The notes below the pieces were generated by a model. The model did not search any database, was not told the DNA's origin, and was given only the letters and a program-made list of their open reading frames with translations. Shown piece by piece: positions 1 to 7,188 of a stretch of DNA of 64,000 nt. The stretch comes from Bacteroidales bacterium UBA1184 (GTDB taxonomy: Bacteria; Bacteroidota; Bacteroidia; Bacteroidales; ML635J-15), in the NCBI GenBank assembly GCA_002310235.1, contig DBYO01000032.1:11460-75459 (forward strand). The letters are read 5' to 3'. How positions within the stretch are numbered: the first letter of the stretch is position 1; each line of letters begins with the position of its first letter. Made by a program: the position numbers and the translations under genes.

Positions 1-349
1 ATGGAAATGTCAAATAATGCTCTTTGAAAATCGCTTTGTTTTCGGTCTTGGTTTTGAAAGTGACCGATTGCGAAAAAAGTATTGTCGTATTTGCTTTGTC
101 AATCAGGATGTTGCTGTAGTCTAGCAAGGAACTGCCGTATCTGCTTTTCTGTGGCTGGCTGTTGTCGATTACCTTGGTTCTGTCGGTAATGACTAGCGTA
201 TAATTGTCGTTCTGTGCGACAAGCAGTTCCGTCTTCTGGCTTTTGCTTACGAATGCGTTTTCATCGGTGCAGAATGCGTACAATGAGGCGCTTCTGGTGA
301 GAATCAGAAGCGTAAGGCAAAGCGACAATATTTTGAAAGTTGCTTTCAT
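1..349 (-). CDS. secreted protein of unknown function, C-terminus cut by window edge
   Basis: An open frame runs from an ATG at 349 to the left edge with no stop, so about 116 N-terminal residues are visible. The first ~25 residues are a Lys start followed by a long Leu-rich stretch ending near Ser-Ala-Ser, which reads as a signal peptide. The rest is polar, rich in Thr, Lys and Asn, with alternating hydrophobic residues as in a beta-rich exported protein. I do not recognise a family. It lies just downstream of the HMA protein on the same strand (43 bases apart) and may share its transcript. Confidence 0.6.
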   Translation of the reverse strand, partial: MKATFKILSLCLTLLILTRSASLYAFCTDENAFVSKSQKTELLVAQNDNYTLVITDRTKVIDNSQPQKSRYGSSLLDYSNILIDKANTTILFSQSVTFKTKTENKAIFKEHYLTFP

Positions 350-391
350 TTGAAAAAAATGCGGATGGAAACCACCCGCATTTATATCAGA

Positions 392-901
392 TTACTTTGT
401 GGCATCGTTGTGCTTGTGCTGGCATTCGGTGTGGTTGCCGCTGCATCCAGAAGCCTTCTGTGTATCGTGTGAATGGCTGCAACCTGCGTGATTTCCACTG
501 CAACCGCTCTTCTGCTGTTCCTGCTGAGCATGGTTGCAACCAGCATGGTTTCCGCAGCAAGCTCCGTTCTTTGCGTGTGGGCACTGGTGGCCAGCGTTGA
601 AAACTGTTGCTGTGTAGCCGATTTCCTTGAGCGATGCAATCAACTTTTCGGTGTCGGTGCGGTCGTTACGATACTTGATATACACGGCGTTCTTCTCGTG
701 GTTTGCCTGAACGTCGATAACGCCCTTAGTGTATGCCAACTGCTTAGCAACCTTGTCGGCGCAATTCTGGCAGTGCATTTCGGTCGATAGGATTACTTCC
801 GAAATCTTTTCGTTCTGCTTTGCTGCCTTCTGTTCCTGTGCAAATACGTTGCCCATTCCGAACAACAATACCAATACTAAAATCAAAATGTTCTTTTTCA
901 T
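392..901 (-). CDS. secreted heavy-metal-associated (HMA) protein with Cys/His repeat tail
   Basis: A signal peptide (residues 1-21, ending ...NVFAQ) is followed by an HMA ferredoxin-like domain (about 33-100) with the metal motif MHCQNC (C44, C47). The last third is a low-complexity tail with three copies of C-x-G-N-H-x-x-C starting at C115, C134 and C153, an exact 19-residue period, plus further His residues. HMA domains bind Cu(I), Zn or similar soft metals; an exported one next to a TonB receptor probably buffers or hands over metal in the periplasm. Copper is an inference from family and neighbours. The extra Cys/His tail should raise binding capacity. Confidence 0.85.
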   Translation of the reverse strand: MKKNILILVLVLLFGMGNVFAQEQKAAKQNEKISEVILSTEMHCQNCADKVAKQLAYTKGVIDVQANHEKNAVYIKYRNDRTDTEKLIASLKEIGYTATVFNAGHQCPHAKNGACCGNHAGCNHAQQEQQKSGCSGNHAGCSHSHDTQKASGCSGNHTECQHKHNDATK

Positions 902-929
902 GTCTTTAGTTTTTTTATGAAAATTTAAA

Positions 930-963
930 AATTCAATTATTCAATTATTCAATGATTCAACAA
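930..963. repeat. AT-rich word repeat (attcaatt type)
   Basis: The short spacer upstream of the HMA gene holds three near-copies of ATTCAATTATTC / ATTCAATGATTC. The same style of degenerate word repeat recurs in many spacers of this window. Confidence 0.6.
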
Positions 964-997
964 TAGTTTTATAATTTGTAAAAATACACTCAAAATC

Positions 998-1423
998 CTA
1001 CATTGTTATCGCTGCGCATATTCCTGAAGTCACTGCATATATCAGCAGGTACGAAACTGGACGGTAAACGGGAATTTTTTTGGCGATAACATCGTAAATG
1101 AGATAGCCGATGAGTATTATGGACATGTATGTTCCCATCATTTCTTTGCCAGGGTAGCCCTTGCTGAAGAATAGTATTCCGCCGAACAAATTTATCTTAC
1201 AGTACAAATCGATTATGAATGCTAGAATGCTAGTTTTGTATATCTTGCTTTTAATACTGGTAATAATGAATATTACAAGTGAAGCAAACCAAAGGAATAT
1301 AAAACATGTAAGTGCGTATGGAATACTTGCTGCTGCTAAAATTGCACTTATCGCAAGCAGTCCCATTACGGTGTAGTCTATGATGTTTTGTCTTTTGCTG
1401 TATGTATTCATAACATTATTCAT
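998..1423 (-). CDS. small integral membrane protein of the metal locus
   Basis: This 141-residue protein has about four hydrophobic segments (roughly residues 18-36, 38-56, 66-86 and 100-118, with a fifth weaker one at the end) and short basic loops. I do not recognise the family. A TATATTTG -7 box (1453-1460, minus) lies 30 bases upstream of the start, so it probably heads a transcript that includes the HMA protein. Its place between an HMA protein and a TonB receptor suggests a part in metal handling, but no Cys or His metal motif is visible in it. Confidence 0.6.
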   Translation of the reverse strand: MNNVMNTYSKRQNIIDYTVMGLLAISAILAAASIPYALTCFIFLWFASLVIFIITSIKSKIYKTSILAFIIDLYCKINLFGGILFFSKGYPGKEMMGTYMSIILIGYLIYDVIAKKIPVYRPVSYLLIYAVTSGICAAITM

Positions 1424-1452
1424 AACATTAATCCATTTGAGTTATAACAATG

Positions 1453-1460
1453 CAAATATA
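1453..1460 (-). promoter_or_regulatory. -7 box (TATATTTG) for the membrane protein/HMA transcript
   Basis: Read on the minus strand the box matches the Bacteroidota TAnnTTTG consensus and sits about 30 bases before the start codon at 1423. No clear -33 element was found. Confidence 0.5.
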
Positions 1461-1486
1461 AACAAAAAATTCCTGTATATATGTTT

Positions 1487-3697
1487 CTAGTCTCTATCAA
1501 TTGCAAATCTTATTCCAATGTAGAATTTTCGTCCGTCAATCGGTCCCCATATGAGCGACGAGTCGAAGTAGTCGCCAAACGGGTCGCCAGCAGCGATAAT
1601 CGGGTCTTTCTGTGTGAAGTTGAAGATATTCTCAACGCCTACATAAATGCTCCATTTCTTGAAGAACTTGGTAATCTGTGCGTTGAAGATGTTGTAAGCC
1701 TTGAACTTGTCGTCGCGGCGGTATTCTTCGGGATTGCTGGCTGTTGACGGTATTCTGCCCGGTCCGTTGAACTGTGCGGTGAAGTCGAACTGCCATTTTT
1801 CGAGCTTTGTGCGGTACGAGGTTGTAAGCAAGCCTTTGAAACGGCTCATCAACGGTGATTCTACAAGGTTTCCGTCGATGGTCTGCTTTACATCGTTGTA
1901 ACGGAACGCTCCTGTGATGTCCCAGCCCTTTAGCACTTCGCACGACACTTCAATTTGGTAGGTGTTGGAGAACGATTTGCCCTGCAGGTTATAGAACTCA
2001 ACAACGCCTGGTGTCTCGAAATCGGCGACAATCTGCTTCACAAAGTCGGTGCGGTAATATTCTGCCATAATGTTCAGCAACCTGTCCTTTATAGGTATGT
2101 TGGCCGAGAAGGTTGCACCGTAGTTCCAAGCTTCTTCGAGGTCGAGGTTGTCATAGATTACCATTCTGCGCGACGATGCCAGCAGGAACGAGTTTTCGCT
2201 CAGTACATTTGCCTTGCGGAATGCTCTTCCAGCCGATGCTCTCAAGGTGAGGTATTCGTTGATGCTGTACTTGAGGTTCAGTCGGGGAGTGAAGAGGAAT
2301 CCGTACTGGTTGTGGTAGTCGCCGCGGATGCCTGCAATCATATTGAAGTTGCCGAAATGTCCAGTATATTGGAAGAATGCACCCGGAACCGCTTCGATGT
2401 CGTTCATTATGCTGTCGTTGAGGTTCTGGTGAAGGTTTTCGTACTTCATGCTTGCACCAGCGGTGTAGGAGTGCTTCTCGTTACAACCGAATGCCGATTT
2501 CCACAATACGTTGGCGTACAGGCTGTTCTGGCTTGCATCGAAATCATTATGTCCGTAGTACGAATCCTGATGGTGGGTTATGAAGTTGGTAATCACAGCA
2601 ATGCTCTGGTAGTCCTTTTCGGGGAACACATATCCACACTTTAGGAAGGCTTCGCCACGCTGCGAGTGAATTTTTATCTTGTAAAGTTCCGTCTTTGTGG
2701 GGTCTATGTCGGTAGAATGGTCTTTGATTTGTCCGTTTTTGCGTGTCTCGTCGATGTACTTCACACCGAACCGCATTGTCAGATGCTTGCCAAAATAGTC
2801 CCAGCGGTTGAAAAAGTTGTACTGGGTGACATTGGGCGAGTCGTAGAAGTTGTCGTGGTTGTGGTCCATCTTGATGAAGCGGTTCTGTGCGTGTGCAAAT
2901 ATCTGGGTGCTAACCTTTTCGCTGACCTTTATAGGTGCATCGATGTTGCCTTCGACATTGCCGTGCGAACTTCCCATAAGGTTGAGCGAGAATTTGTCGG
3001 ACTGGCGCGGCTTCTTGTATTCCACATTTATCTGACCAGTCACGGCGTCGTAACCGTTTATAACAGTGGAAGTTCCCTTCGAAATCTGCATCGATGTCAT
3101 CCACGGGCCTGGAATGTAGCCAAGTGCGTACGGCTGCGAAAGTCCGTAGAGGTTTGGAATGTTTTCGGTAAGGAACTGCACATATTTTCCTGCCAGACCG
3201 AGCAGTTTTATCTGCTTTGCGCCAGTAGCGGCATCGCTTGTGCCAGCATCGACAGATGCGTTAGTTTCGAAACTTTCCGAAAGGTTGCAGCAGGCGGCCT
3301 TGCAGAGTTCCTGTCCCGAAACATCCTGCACATTGCCGATTTCCATTCGCGAATAGTGCGAACTGGCTGCTCGCTCGTTCACTGTGACTTCCGAAAGCAT
3401 TTCGCCGGCGGTAAGCACGACTTCTATATTTTTCTTCTTCTCTGGAATTTCAAGAGTGTCGCTGTTGTAACCGATGAAGCTGACAATCAGTTTGTTGGTC
3501 GAGTTGACTTTGTTTATCTTGAAATTGCCGTTCATGTCGGAAATTGTTCCGACGCTGCTGTTTTCCCAATAAACATTTGCACCGAAAAGCGTCTGCTTGT
3601 TGCCATCGACAATCTCGAAGACTGTGCCGCTAATCTGGGCTTTGCTTATTGTGGCTATTGCTACTAAAGCAATTAATGCCAATATTTTGTTTTTCAT
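1487..3697 (-). CDS. TonB-dependent outer-membrane receptor, probably for copper or a related metal
   Basis: This 736-residue protein has a signal peptide (1-20), a CarboxypepD_reg-like beta-sandwich (about 22-97), a plug domain (about 110-225) and a C-terminal 22-strand-type barrel ending in an aromatic strand. The plug contains a striking Cys cluster, C132-x3-C136-C137. That cluster and the following AKQIKLLGL region match a Bacteroidota receptor subfamily often found beside HMA proteins. Energised by TonB, it would import a metal or metallophore; copper is inferred. It follows the HYC_CC_PP-like gene by about 70 bases, with inverted repeats in the gap. Confidence 0.88.
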   Translation of the reverse strand: MKNKILALIALVAIATISKAQISGTVFEIVDGNKQTLFGANVYWENSSVGTISDMNGNFKINKVNSTNKLIVSFIGYNSDTLEIPEKKKNIEVVLTAGEMLSEVTVNERAASSHYSRMEIGNVQDVSGQELCKAACCNLSESFETNASVDAGTSDAATGAKQIKLLGLAGKYVQFLTENIPNLYGLSQPYALGYIPGPWMTSMQISKGTSTVINGYDAVTGQINVEYKKPRQSDKFSLNLMGSSHGNVEGNIDAPIKVSEKVSTQIFAHAQNRFIKMDHNHDNFYDSPNVTQYNFFNRWDYFGKHLTMRFGVKYIDETRKNGQIKDHSTDIDPTKTELYKIKIHSQRGEAFLKCGYVFPEKDYQSIAVITNFITHHQDSYYGHNDFDASQNSLYANVLWKSAFGCNEKHSYTAGASMKYENLHQNLNDSIMNDIEAVPGAFFQYTGHFGNFNMIAGIRGDYHNQYGFLFTPRLNLKYSINEYLTLRASAGRAFRKANVLSENSFLLASSRRMVIYDNLDLEEAWNYGATFSANIPIKDRLLNIMAEYYRTDFVKQIVADFETPGVVEFYNLQGKSFSNTYQIEVSCEVLKGWDITGAFRYNDVKQTIDGNLVESPLMSRFKGLLTTSYRTKLEKWQFDFTAQFNGPGRIPSTASNPEEYRRDDKFKAYNIFNAQITKFFKKWSIYVGVENIFNFTQKDPIIAAGDPFGDYFDSSLIWGPIDGRKFYIGIRFAIDRD

Positions 3698-3713
3698 CGT
3701 TTTACTTCTTTAA

Positions 3714-3773
3714 ATTATGAATTTGGACTATAGTCCGTTGCTATCTCTTTGGTTTTGAGATGCAATTCATAAT
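3714..3773 (-). promoter_or_regulatory. nested inverted repeats ahead of the TonB receptor
   Basis: The gap between the two metal genes contains a perfect 12-bp palindrome GGACTATAGTCC (3725-3736). It lies inside a wider pair of 10-bp arms, ATTATGAATT (3714-3723) and AATTCATAAT (3764-3773). The outer arm overlaps the stop codon of the upstream gene. In RNA this could fold as a leader hairpin; as DNA the 12-mer could be an operator. Function is not known. Confidence 0.4.
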
Positions 3774-4234
3774 CTGAAGCAGGAGAGGAGAGGACACACT
3801 TTGCCCTTTTCGTACAAATGTTCGGCGTTGGATGCCAATAGTTTAGTTTCAATTTCGTTCGTCGTACAAGTTATAATTGAGCACGGTGCGAAATTGTTGC
3901 TGATGAAAGTCTTTATTGATGGAATTTCGGGCAAAGCCGAGTGTACGTCCTGTTGGAACAAATCCTTGAGCGACATGAATTCTACATGTGTATGCTTTTG
4001 GTGCTCCGACTTGTCCTGGCAATGGCAGTGATGACCATCGCAATGGTGGCTGTGGCATTCGTGGTGCGAATGGCACTCGTGGTTGTGCGAAACTTCGCCA
4101 AACTCGAAAAGGCTGATCTCCTGGTGCTCTTCGTTGCAGCATTTGCAGAAATAGTGTTCATACACAATGCCGTTTGAGGTAAGGAATACCATCAAAGCTG
4201 TGATTGTTGCCAATATTGCGTTTGTAAGTTTCAT
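3767..4234 (-). CDS. HYC_CC_PP-like His/Cys-rich metal-binding protein
   Basis: The 155-residue protein has one N-terminal hydrophobic segment (about 5-24), then the motif H27-Y-F-C30-K-C32-C33 and a dense His/Cys stretch at about residues 50-82, before a less charged C-terminus. The H-Y-x-C-x-C-C pattern matches the small Bacteroidota HYC_CC_PP family. It probably binds Cu or Zn at the outer face of the inner membrane. A TACCTTTG box only 5 bases before the start suggests a leaderless or nearly leaderless mRNA. The TonB receptor follows on the same strand. Confidence 0.75.
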   Translation of the reverse strand: MKLTNAILATITALMVFLTSNGIVYEHYFCKCCNEEHQEISLFEFGEVSHNHECHSHHECHSHHCDGHHCHCQDKSEHQKHTHVEFMSLKDLFQQDVHSALPEIPSIKTFISNNFAPCSIITCTTNEIETKLLASNAEHLYEKGKVCPLLSCFRL

Positions 4235-4239
4235 CGTTG

Positions 4240-4247
4240 CAAAGGTA
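4240..4247 (-). promoter_or_regulatory. -7 box (TACCTTTG) for the metal locus
   Basis: Minus-strand TACCTTTG matches TAnnTTTG. It is only 5 bases from the start codon at 4234, so transcription would begin at or next to the ATG. Confidence 0.45.
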
Positions 4248-4298
4248 GATGTTTTTTTGATTGGATGATTACGATTAACAAAACATTAAGTTTCTATG

Positions 4299-4440
4299 GC
4301 TTCGTCGTTTCAATGCCTACGGCGTTTCTAGGTGCTACGCACGTTTCATGGGCTAAAGCCCGTTTCTGGGTTTGGCTTACGCCGAGCTAAAGGTTAACTT
4401 CGTTGAGGGCTTCGCCGTTCTATGGCTACGCCGTTTGGTG
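4299..4440. repeat. degenerate GC-richer word repeats (ggcttcg / ctacgccgtt type)
   Basis: This spacer contains many short variants such as GGCTTCGTCGTTTC, CCTACGGCGTTTC, GGGCTAAAGCCCG, GGCTTACGCC and GGCTACGCCGTTT. Several are self-complementary in part. No start codon or RNA gene is evident, and the copies are too irregular for CRISPR. Confidence 0.5.
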
Positions 4441-4455
4441 GAATTTTGGGGGTGG

Positions 4456-4475
4456 GGACGATGCATGCATCGTCC
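4456..4475. repeat. 20-bp perfect palindrome GGACGATGCATGCATCGTCC
   Basis: This is a perfect 20-base palindrome between the word repeats and the -7 box of the methyltransferase gene. It belongs to a set of four 20-bp palindromes in this window that share RGWCG...CGWCY ends but differ in the core. Confidence 0.7.
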
Positions 4476-4490
4476 GTTTTAAAATTTGTT

Positions 4491-4498
4491 TATCTTTG
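4491..4498 (+). promoter_or_regulatory. -7 box (TATCTTTG) for the ICMT-like gene
   Basis: TATCTTTG, a perfect match to the Bacteroidota -7 consensus, lies 18 bases before the ATG at 4517. Confidence 0.6.
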
Positions 4499-4516
4499 TG
4501 CTCAAATTTATGATAT

Positions 4517-5017
4517 ATGAGAAAGTTTGTTGAAATTTTCGGATATGCCCTTGGTGGACTGATGTTTGTGATTTTAATTCCGACTATAATGTGGTTTGCT
4601 TCGCTGATGCCAAATGTATGTTCTGTTGAAATTTGGCAGATTATAGTAGCGGCTGTGCTTGCTGTGATAGGTTTGGTGCTGAGCATTTGGTCTATTGTGT
4701 ATATGAGGCACATAGGTGATGGTAATCCTATGGATGCATTCGGACACGAAGTAGCACCGAGAACCAAACATCTTATGACCGATGGTCCTTACCGTCTGAG
4801 CCGAAATCCAATGCTGACAGGAAGTTTCGTTTATAATGCTGCCGCTTGCGTGTGGCTGTGGACATGGCAGTCGCTGGTGGTTTTTGTTGCGTTTGTGGTG
4901 ATTATGTTGGTGCAGGTTATGACCGAGGAAAAGCGCCTCCGTCGCGATTTTGGCGATGAATACGATGCATATTGTCGTAGAACGGGAAGGTTTTTGCCGT
5001 TTAGTTGCAAAAAATGA
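4517..5017 (+). CDS. isoprenylcysteine carboxyl methyltransferase (ICMT)-family membrane methyltransferase
   Basis: The 166-residue protein has four predicted membrane segments and the ICMT/PEMT signature in its second half: GPYRLSRNP (about 94-102), then EEKRLRRDFGDEY near the C-terminus, ending RTGRFLP. Family members are SAM-dependent methyltransferases in the membrane that methylate small lipids or prenyl-cysteine. In bacteria most substrates are unknown, and this sequence does not reveal the substrate. It stands alone with its own promoter. Confidence 0.8.
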   Translation: MRKFVEIFGYALGGLMFVILIPTIMWFASLMPNVCSVEIWQIIVAAVLAVIGLVLSIWSIVYMRHIGDGNPMDAFGHEVAPRTKHLMTDGPYRLSRNPMLTGSFVYNAAACVWLWTWQSLVVFVAFVVIMLVQVMTEEKRLRRDFGDEYDAYCRRTGRFLPFSCKK

Positions 5018-5076
5018 TTGTACGGATTTGAATTCATCAATCAAAATTCGTAATTCGTAAATCCAAAATAATATTG

Positions 5077-5084
5077 TATCTTTG
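5077..5084 (+). promoter_or_regulatory. -7 box (TATCTTTG) for trkH
   Basis: A perfect TATCTTTG lies 47 bases before the ATG at 5132. It overlaps a run of the intergenic word repeat ATTCGTAATTCGTAAATCC. Confidence 0.55.
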
Positions 5085-5131
5085 CAAATTTATTATGCAA
5101 TGTGCATTTTTGTGCGTGTTGCTTTATTGCG

Positions 5132-6628
5132 ATGAAAAAGAAGATTATAGGACAGAATCTCGTAATAGTGTCGATACTGATGTTGGTATCGGCATTTGTC
5201 GCGCTGTACTATAATATTAACTATGGTGAGAAGGATTTTATTCCTTTGCTGGTCCCTGCGCTCGCAACATTTGCCATAGGATTCATCTTATTTTTGCTTG
5301 GTCGCAAGTCCACACAAAAACTACGCAAGGAAGACAATTTCTTTATTGTTACGCTTACATGGCTGATTCTTACAGTTCTTGGCATGGTTCCATATCTTAT
5401 GTGTGGAACTTTTGATAATGTTTCCGATGCGTTTTTTGAGACAATGTCGGGATTTACAACCACTGGCGCTACGGTGATGAATGACATCGATTATCAGCCT
5501 CACGGAATACTTTTGTGGCGTAGTGTAACACAATGGCTTGGTGGTTTGGGCGTTATCGTGCTTACAATGGCATTCTTCTCGCAAAAGAACAAAGCTCACG
5601 AAACCCAGTTGTTTTCTGCTGAATCTCCTGGAATAGAAGTGGATAAACTTGGTTCACGCATTCGCAACACAGCACAGAAATTGTGGGTTATCTATATTGT
5701 GCTTACCATACTTTGCTTTGTGTCATACTATCTTGGTCCAATGAACCTTTTCGATGCCGTTTGTCATTCTATGACTACGGTTGCAACTGGCGGTTTCAGT
5801 ACGCATCAGGCAAGCATCGGTTATTGGGCATCGCCGTACATTGAATATATATGTACACTATTCATGGCAATGTGCGGACTTACGCTGGCACTTTACTATT
5901 TTCTTATTGTCGGGCGATTCAAGGCTTTCCGCCAAAACGAGGAAATGCGCTGGTACTTTGGTATTATATTTTTCGGTGTCGCAGTGTTCATGATTATGTT
6001 CTACTCGCTGGAATACACTACGGTGCTTACTGCCGACCAACTTTCGTCGTTCCCAATGGGCTTCGAGGAGACTTTCCGCGCTTCGCTGTTCAATGTGGTG
6101 GCAATAATGACATCGTCGGGTTATCAGGCAAGTTGCTTCGACTATGTGGCTTGGGGACAGGCATTTATAATACCTACAGTGCTTCTTATGGCAGTTGGCG
6201 GATGTTCGGGTTCTACGAGCGGTGGTATTAAGGTGTCACGTATTGCAATAGCTGTGAAAAACCTTATCGCCGATTTAAAACGGCAGATGCATCCTCAAGC
6301 TGTAATTCCTGTTAAAATGTCGAAGCGTTCGATTGACGAGAGAATAGTAATGCGCGTAATGGCGTTCATAATGATGTATGTGATCACCGTGCTCGTTGCT
6401 ACATTGTTGCTTACTTGCTTGGGAATGGACTTTACTAGTTCGTTCGTATCCTGCGTTTCGGCGATGAGCAACATAGGTCCAGCCTACGGAATGACTGGTC
6501 CGGCAACGACTTATGCTGCTATTCCAGACCTGGCAAAGTGGATTCTTTCTGGCATGATGCTTGTCGGTAGGTTGGAAATCTTTACAGTATTGCTGCTATT
6601 TACAAAGGAATATAAGGTAACGAAATAA
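5132..6628 (+). CDS. trkH: TrkH-type potassium uptake channel subunit
   Basis: About 498 residues with the fourfold M1-P-M2 layout of the Trk/Ktr/HKT superfamily. All four selectivity loops are visible: GFTTTGAT, TVATGGFST, MTSSGYQ and SNIGPAYG. The protein ends RLEIFTVL...F as in TrkH. It moves K+ across the inner membrane, normally gated by a cytosolic TrkA NAD-binding ring, which is not in this window. I start at ATG 5132 (MKKKIIGQ); an upstream GTG at 5102 would add ten unusual residues. It is monocistronic, followed by word repeats. Confidence 0.9.
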   Translation: MKKKIIGQNLVIVSILMLVSAFVALYYNINYGEKDFIPLLVPALATFAIGFILFLLGRKSTQKLRKEDNFFIVTLTWLILTVLGMVPYLMCGTFDNVSDAFFETMSGFTTTGATVMNDIDYQPHGILLWRSVTQWLGGLGVIVLTMAFFSQKNKAHETQLFSAESPGIEVDKLGSRIRNTAQKLWVIYIVLTILCFVSYYLGPMNLFDAVCHSMTTVATGGFSTHQASIGYWASPYIEYICTLFMAMCGLTLALYYFLIVGRFKAFRQNEEMRWYFGIIFFGVAVFMIMFYSLEYTTVLTADQLSSFPMGFEETFRASLFNVVAIMTSSGYQASCFDYVAWGQAFIIPTVLLMAVGGCSGSTSGGIKVSRIAIAVKNLIADLKRQMHPQAVIPVKMSKRSIDERIVMRVMAFIMMYVITVLVATLLLTCLGMDFTSSFVSCVSAMSNIGPAYGMTGPATTYAAIPDLAKWILSGMMLVGRLEIFTVLLLFTKEYKVTK

Positions 6629-6745
6629 ATCATCAAATAGTCAAATCATCGAATTATCAAATCATCAAATCTTGAAACTTAGAAACTCAGAAACGTGAAA
6701 CATAGAAACCAGAAACTTTAAACATTAAACTTTGAACATTTAAAC
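6629..6745. repeat. cluster of AT-rich word repeats
   Basis: The whole spacer is built from degenerate words: ATCATCAAAT (several copies), then GAAACTTAGAAACTC, then TTAAACATTAAACTTTGAAC. The three word types follow one another in blocks and recur in other spacers of the window. Confidence 0.65.
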
Positions 6746-6753
6746 TTTTGACC

Positions 6754-7182
6754 ATGAAGAATATATTTTTAATTTTAGTTTGTGCGCTTTCGTTTTCATC
6801 GCTTGCTTATGCCGACAACGACAAGCCCGTGAAAGTAGAGGATATGCCAATGACCGCACAGGAATTCCTAAAGGCTTACTTCCCGAAGGTTAAGGTTGCA
6901 TCTGCAACTCTCGACGAGAAAGATGGCGACTACGAAGTGCGTCTCGAAAACGGCGTGAAGATTGAGTTCAACAAGATTGGCTCGTGGATGGAAATCGAAG
7001 GTCATACCGCTTTGCCAAAAGGTATTGTTAGCAGCAACATTTACGACTATGTTGCCCACAACTACAAAAAGGCAAAGATTTTCAAGATTGAACGCGACAA
7101 AAATGGCTTCGAAATCGGTCTCGACTCAAATGTAGAGGTACATTTCGACCTGAATGGTAATTTTGTTAAGGCTGAAAACTAA
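6754..7182 (+). CDS. periplasmic PepSY-like (DUF2874-type) protein
   Basis: The 142-residue protein has a signal peptide (about 1-20) and two tandem beta-rich repeats: TAQEFLKAYFPKVKV...DYEVRLENGVKIEFNKIG and SSNIYDYVAHNYKKAKI...FEIGLDSNVEVHFDLNG. This is the fold shared by PepSY-like/BLIP-like proteins that are common in Bacteroidales envelopes. The function is unknown; related proteins are thought to bind or inhibit periplasmic partners. ATG 6754 is chosen over an upstream TTG. The dipeptidase gene begins six bases downstream, so the two are probably co-transcribed. Confidence 0.75.
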   Translation: MKNIFLILVCALSFSSLAYADNDKPVKVEDMPMTAQEFLKAYFPKVKVASATLDEKDGDYEVRLENGVKIEFNKIGSWMEIEGHTALPKGIVSSNIYDYVAHNYKKAKIFKIERDKNGFEIGLDSNVEVHFDLNGNFVKAEN

Positions 7183-7188
7183 TAGTTT

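Noticed and set aside
2666..3667. Long open frame (333 codons) on the + strand opposite the TonB receptor
   Set aside because: It mirrors the receptor codons, its translation is Cys/Val-rich with no recognisable motif, and the minus-strand receptor is unambiguous.
4299..4440. Possible structured ncRNA or attI/integron-like repeats
   Set aside because: Short variants of ggcttcg and ctacgcc words are too irregular; no integrase and no conserved fold can be shown.
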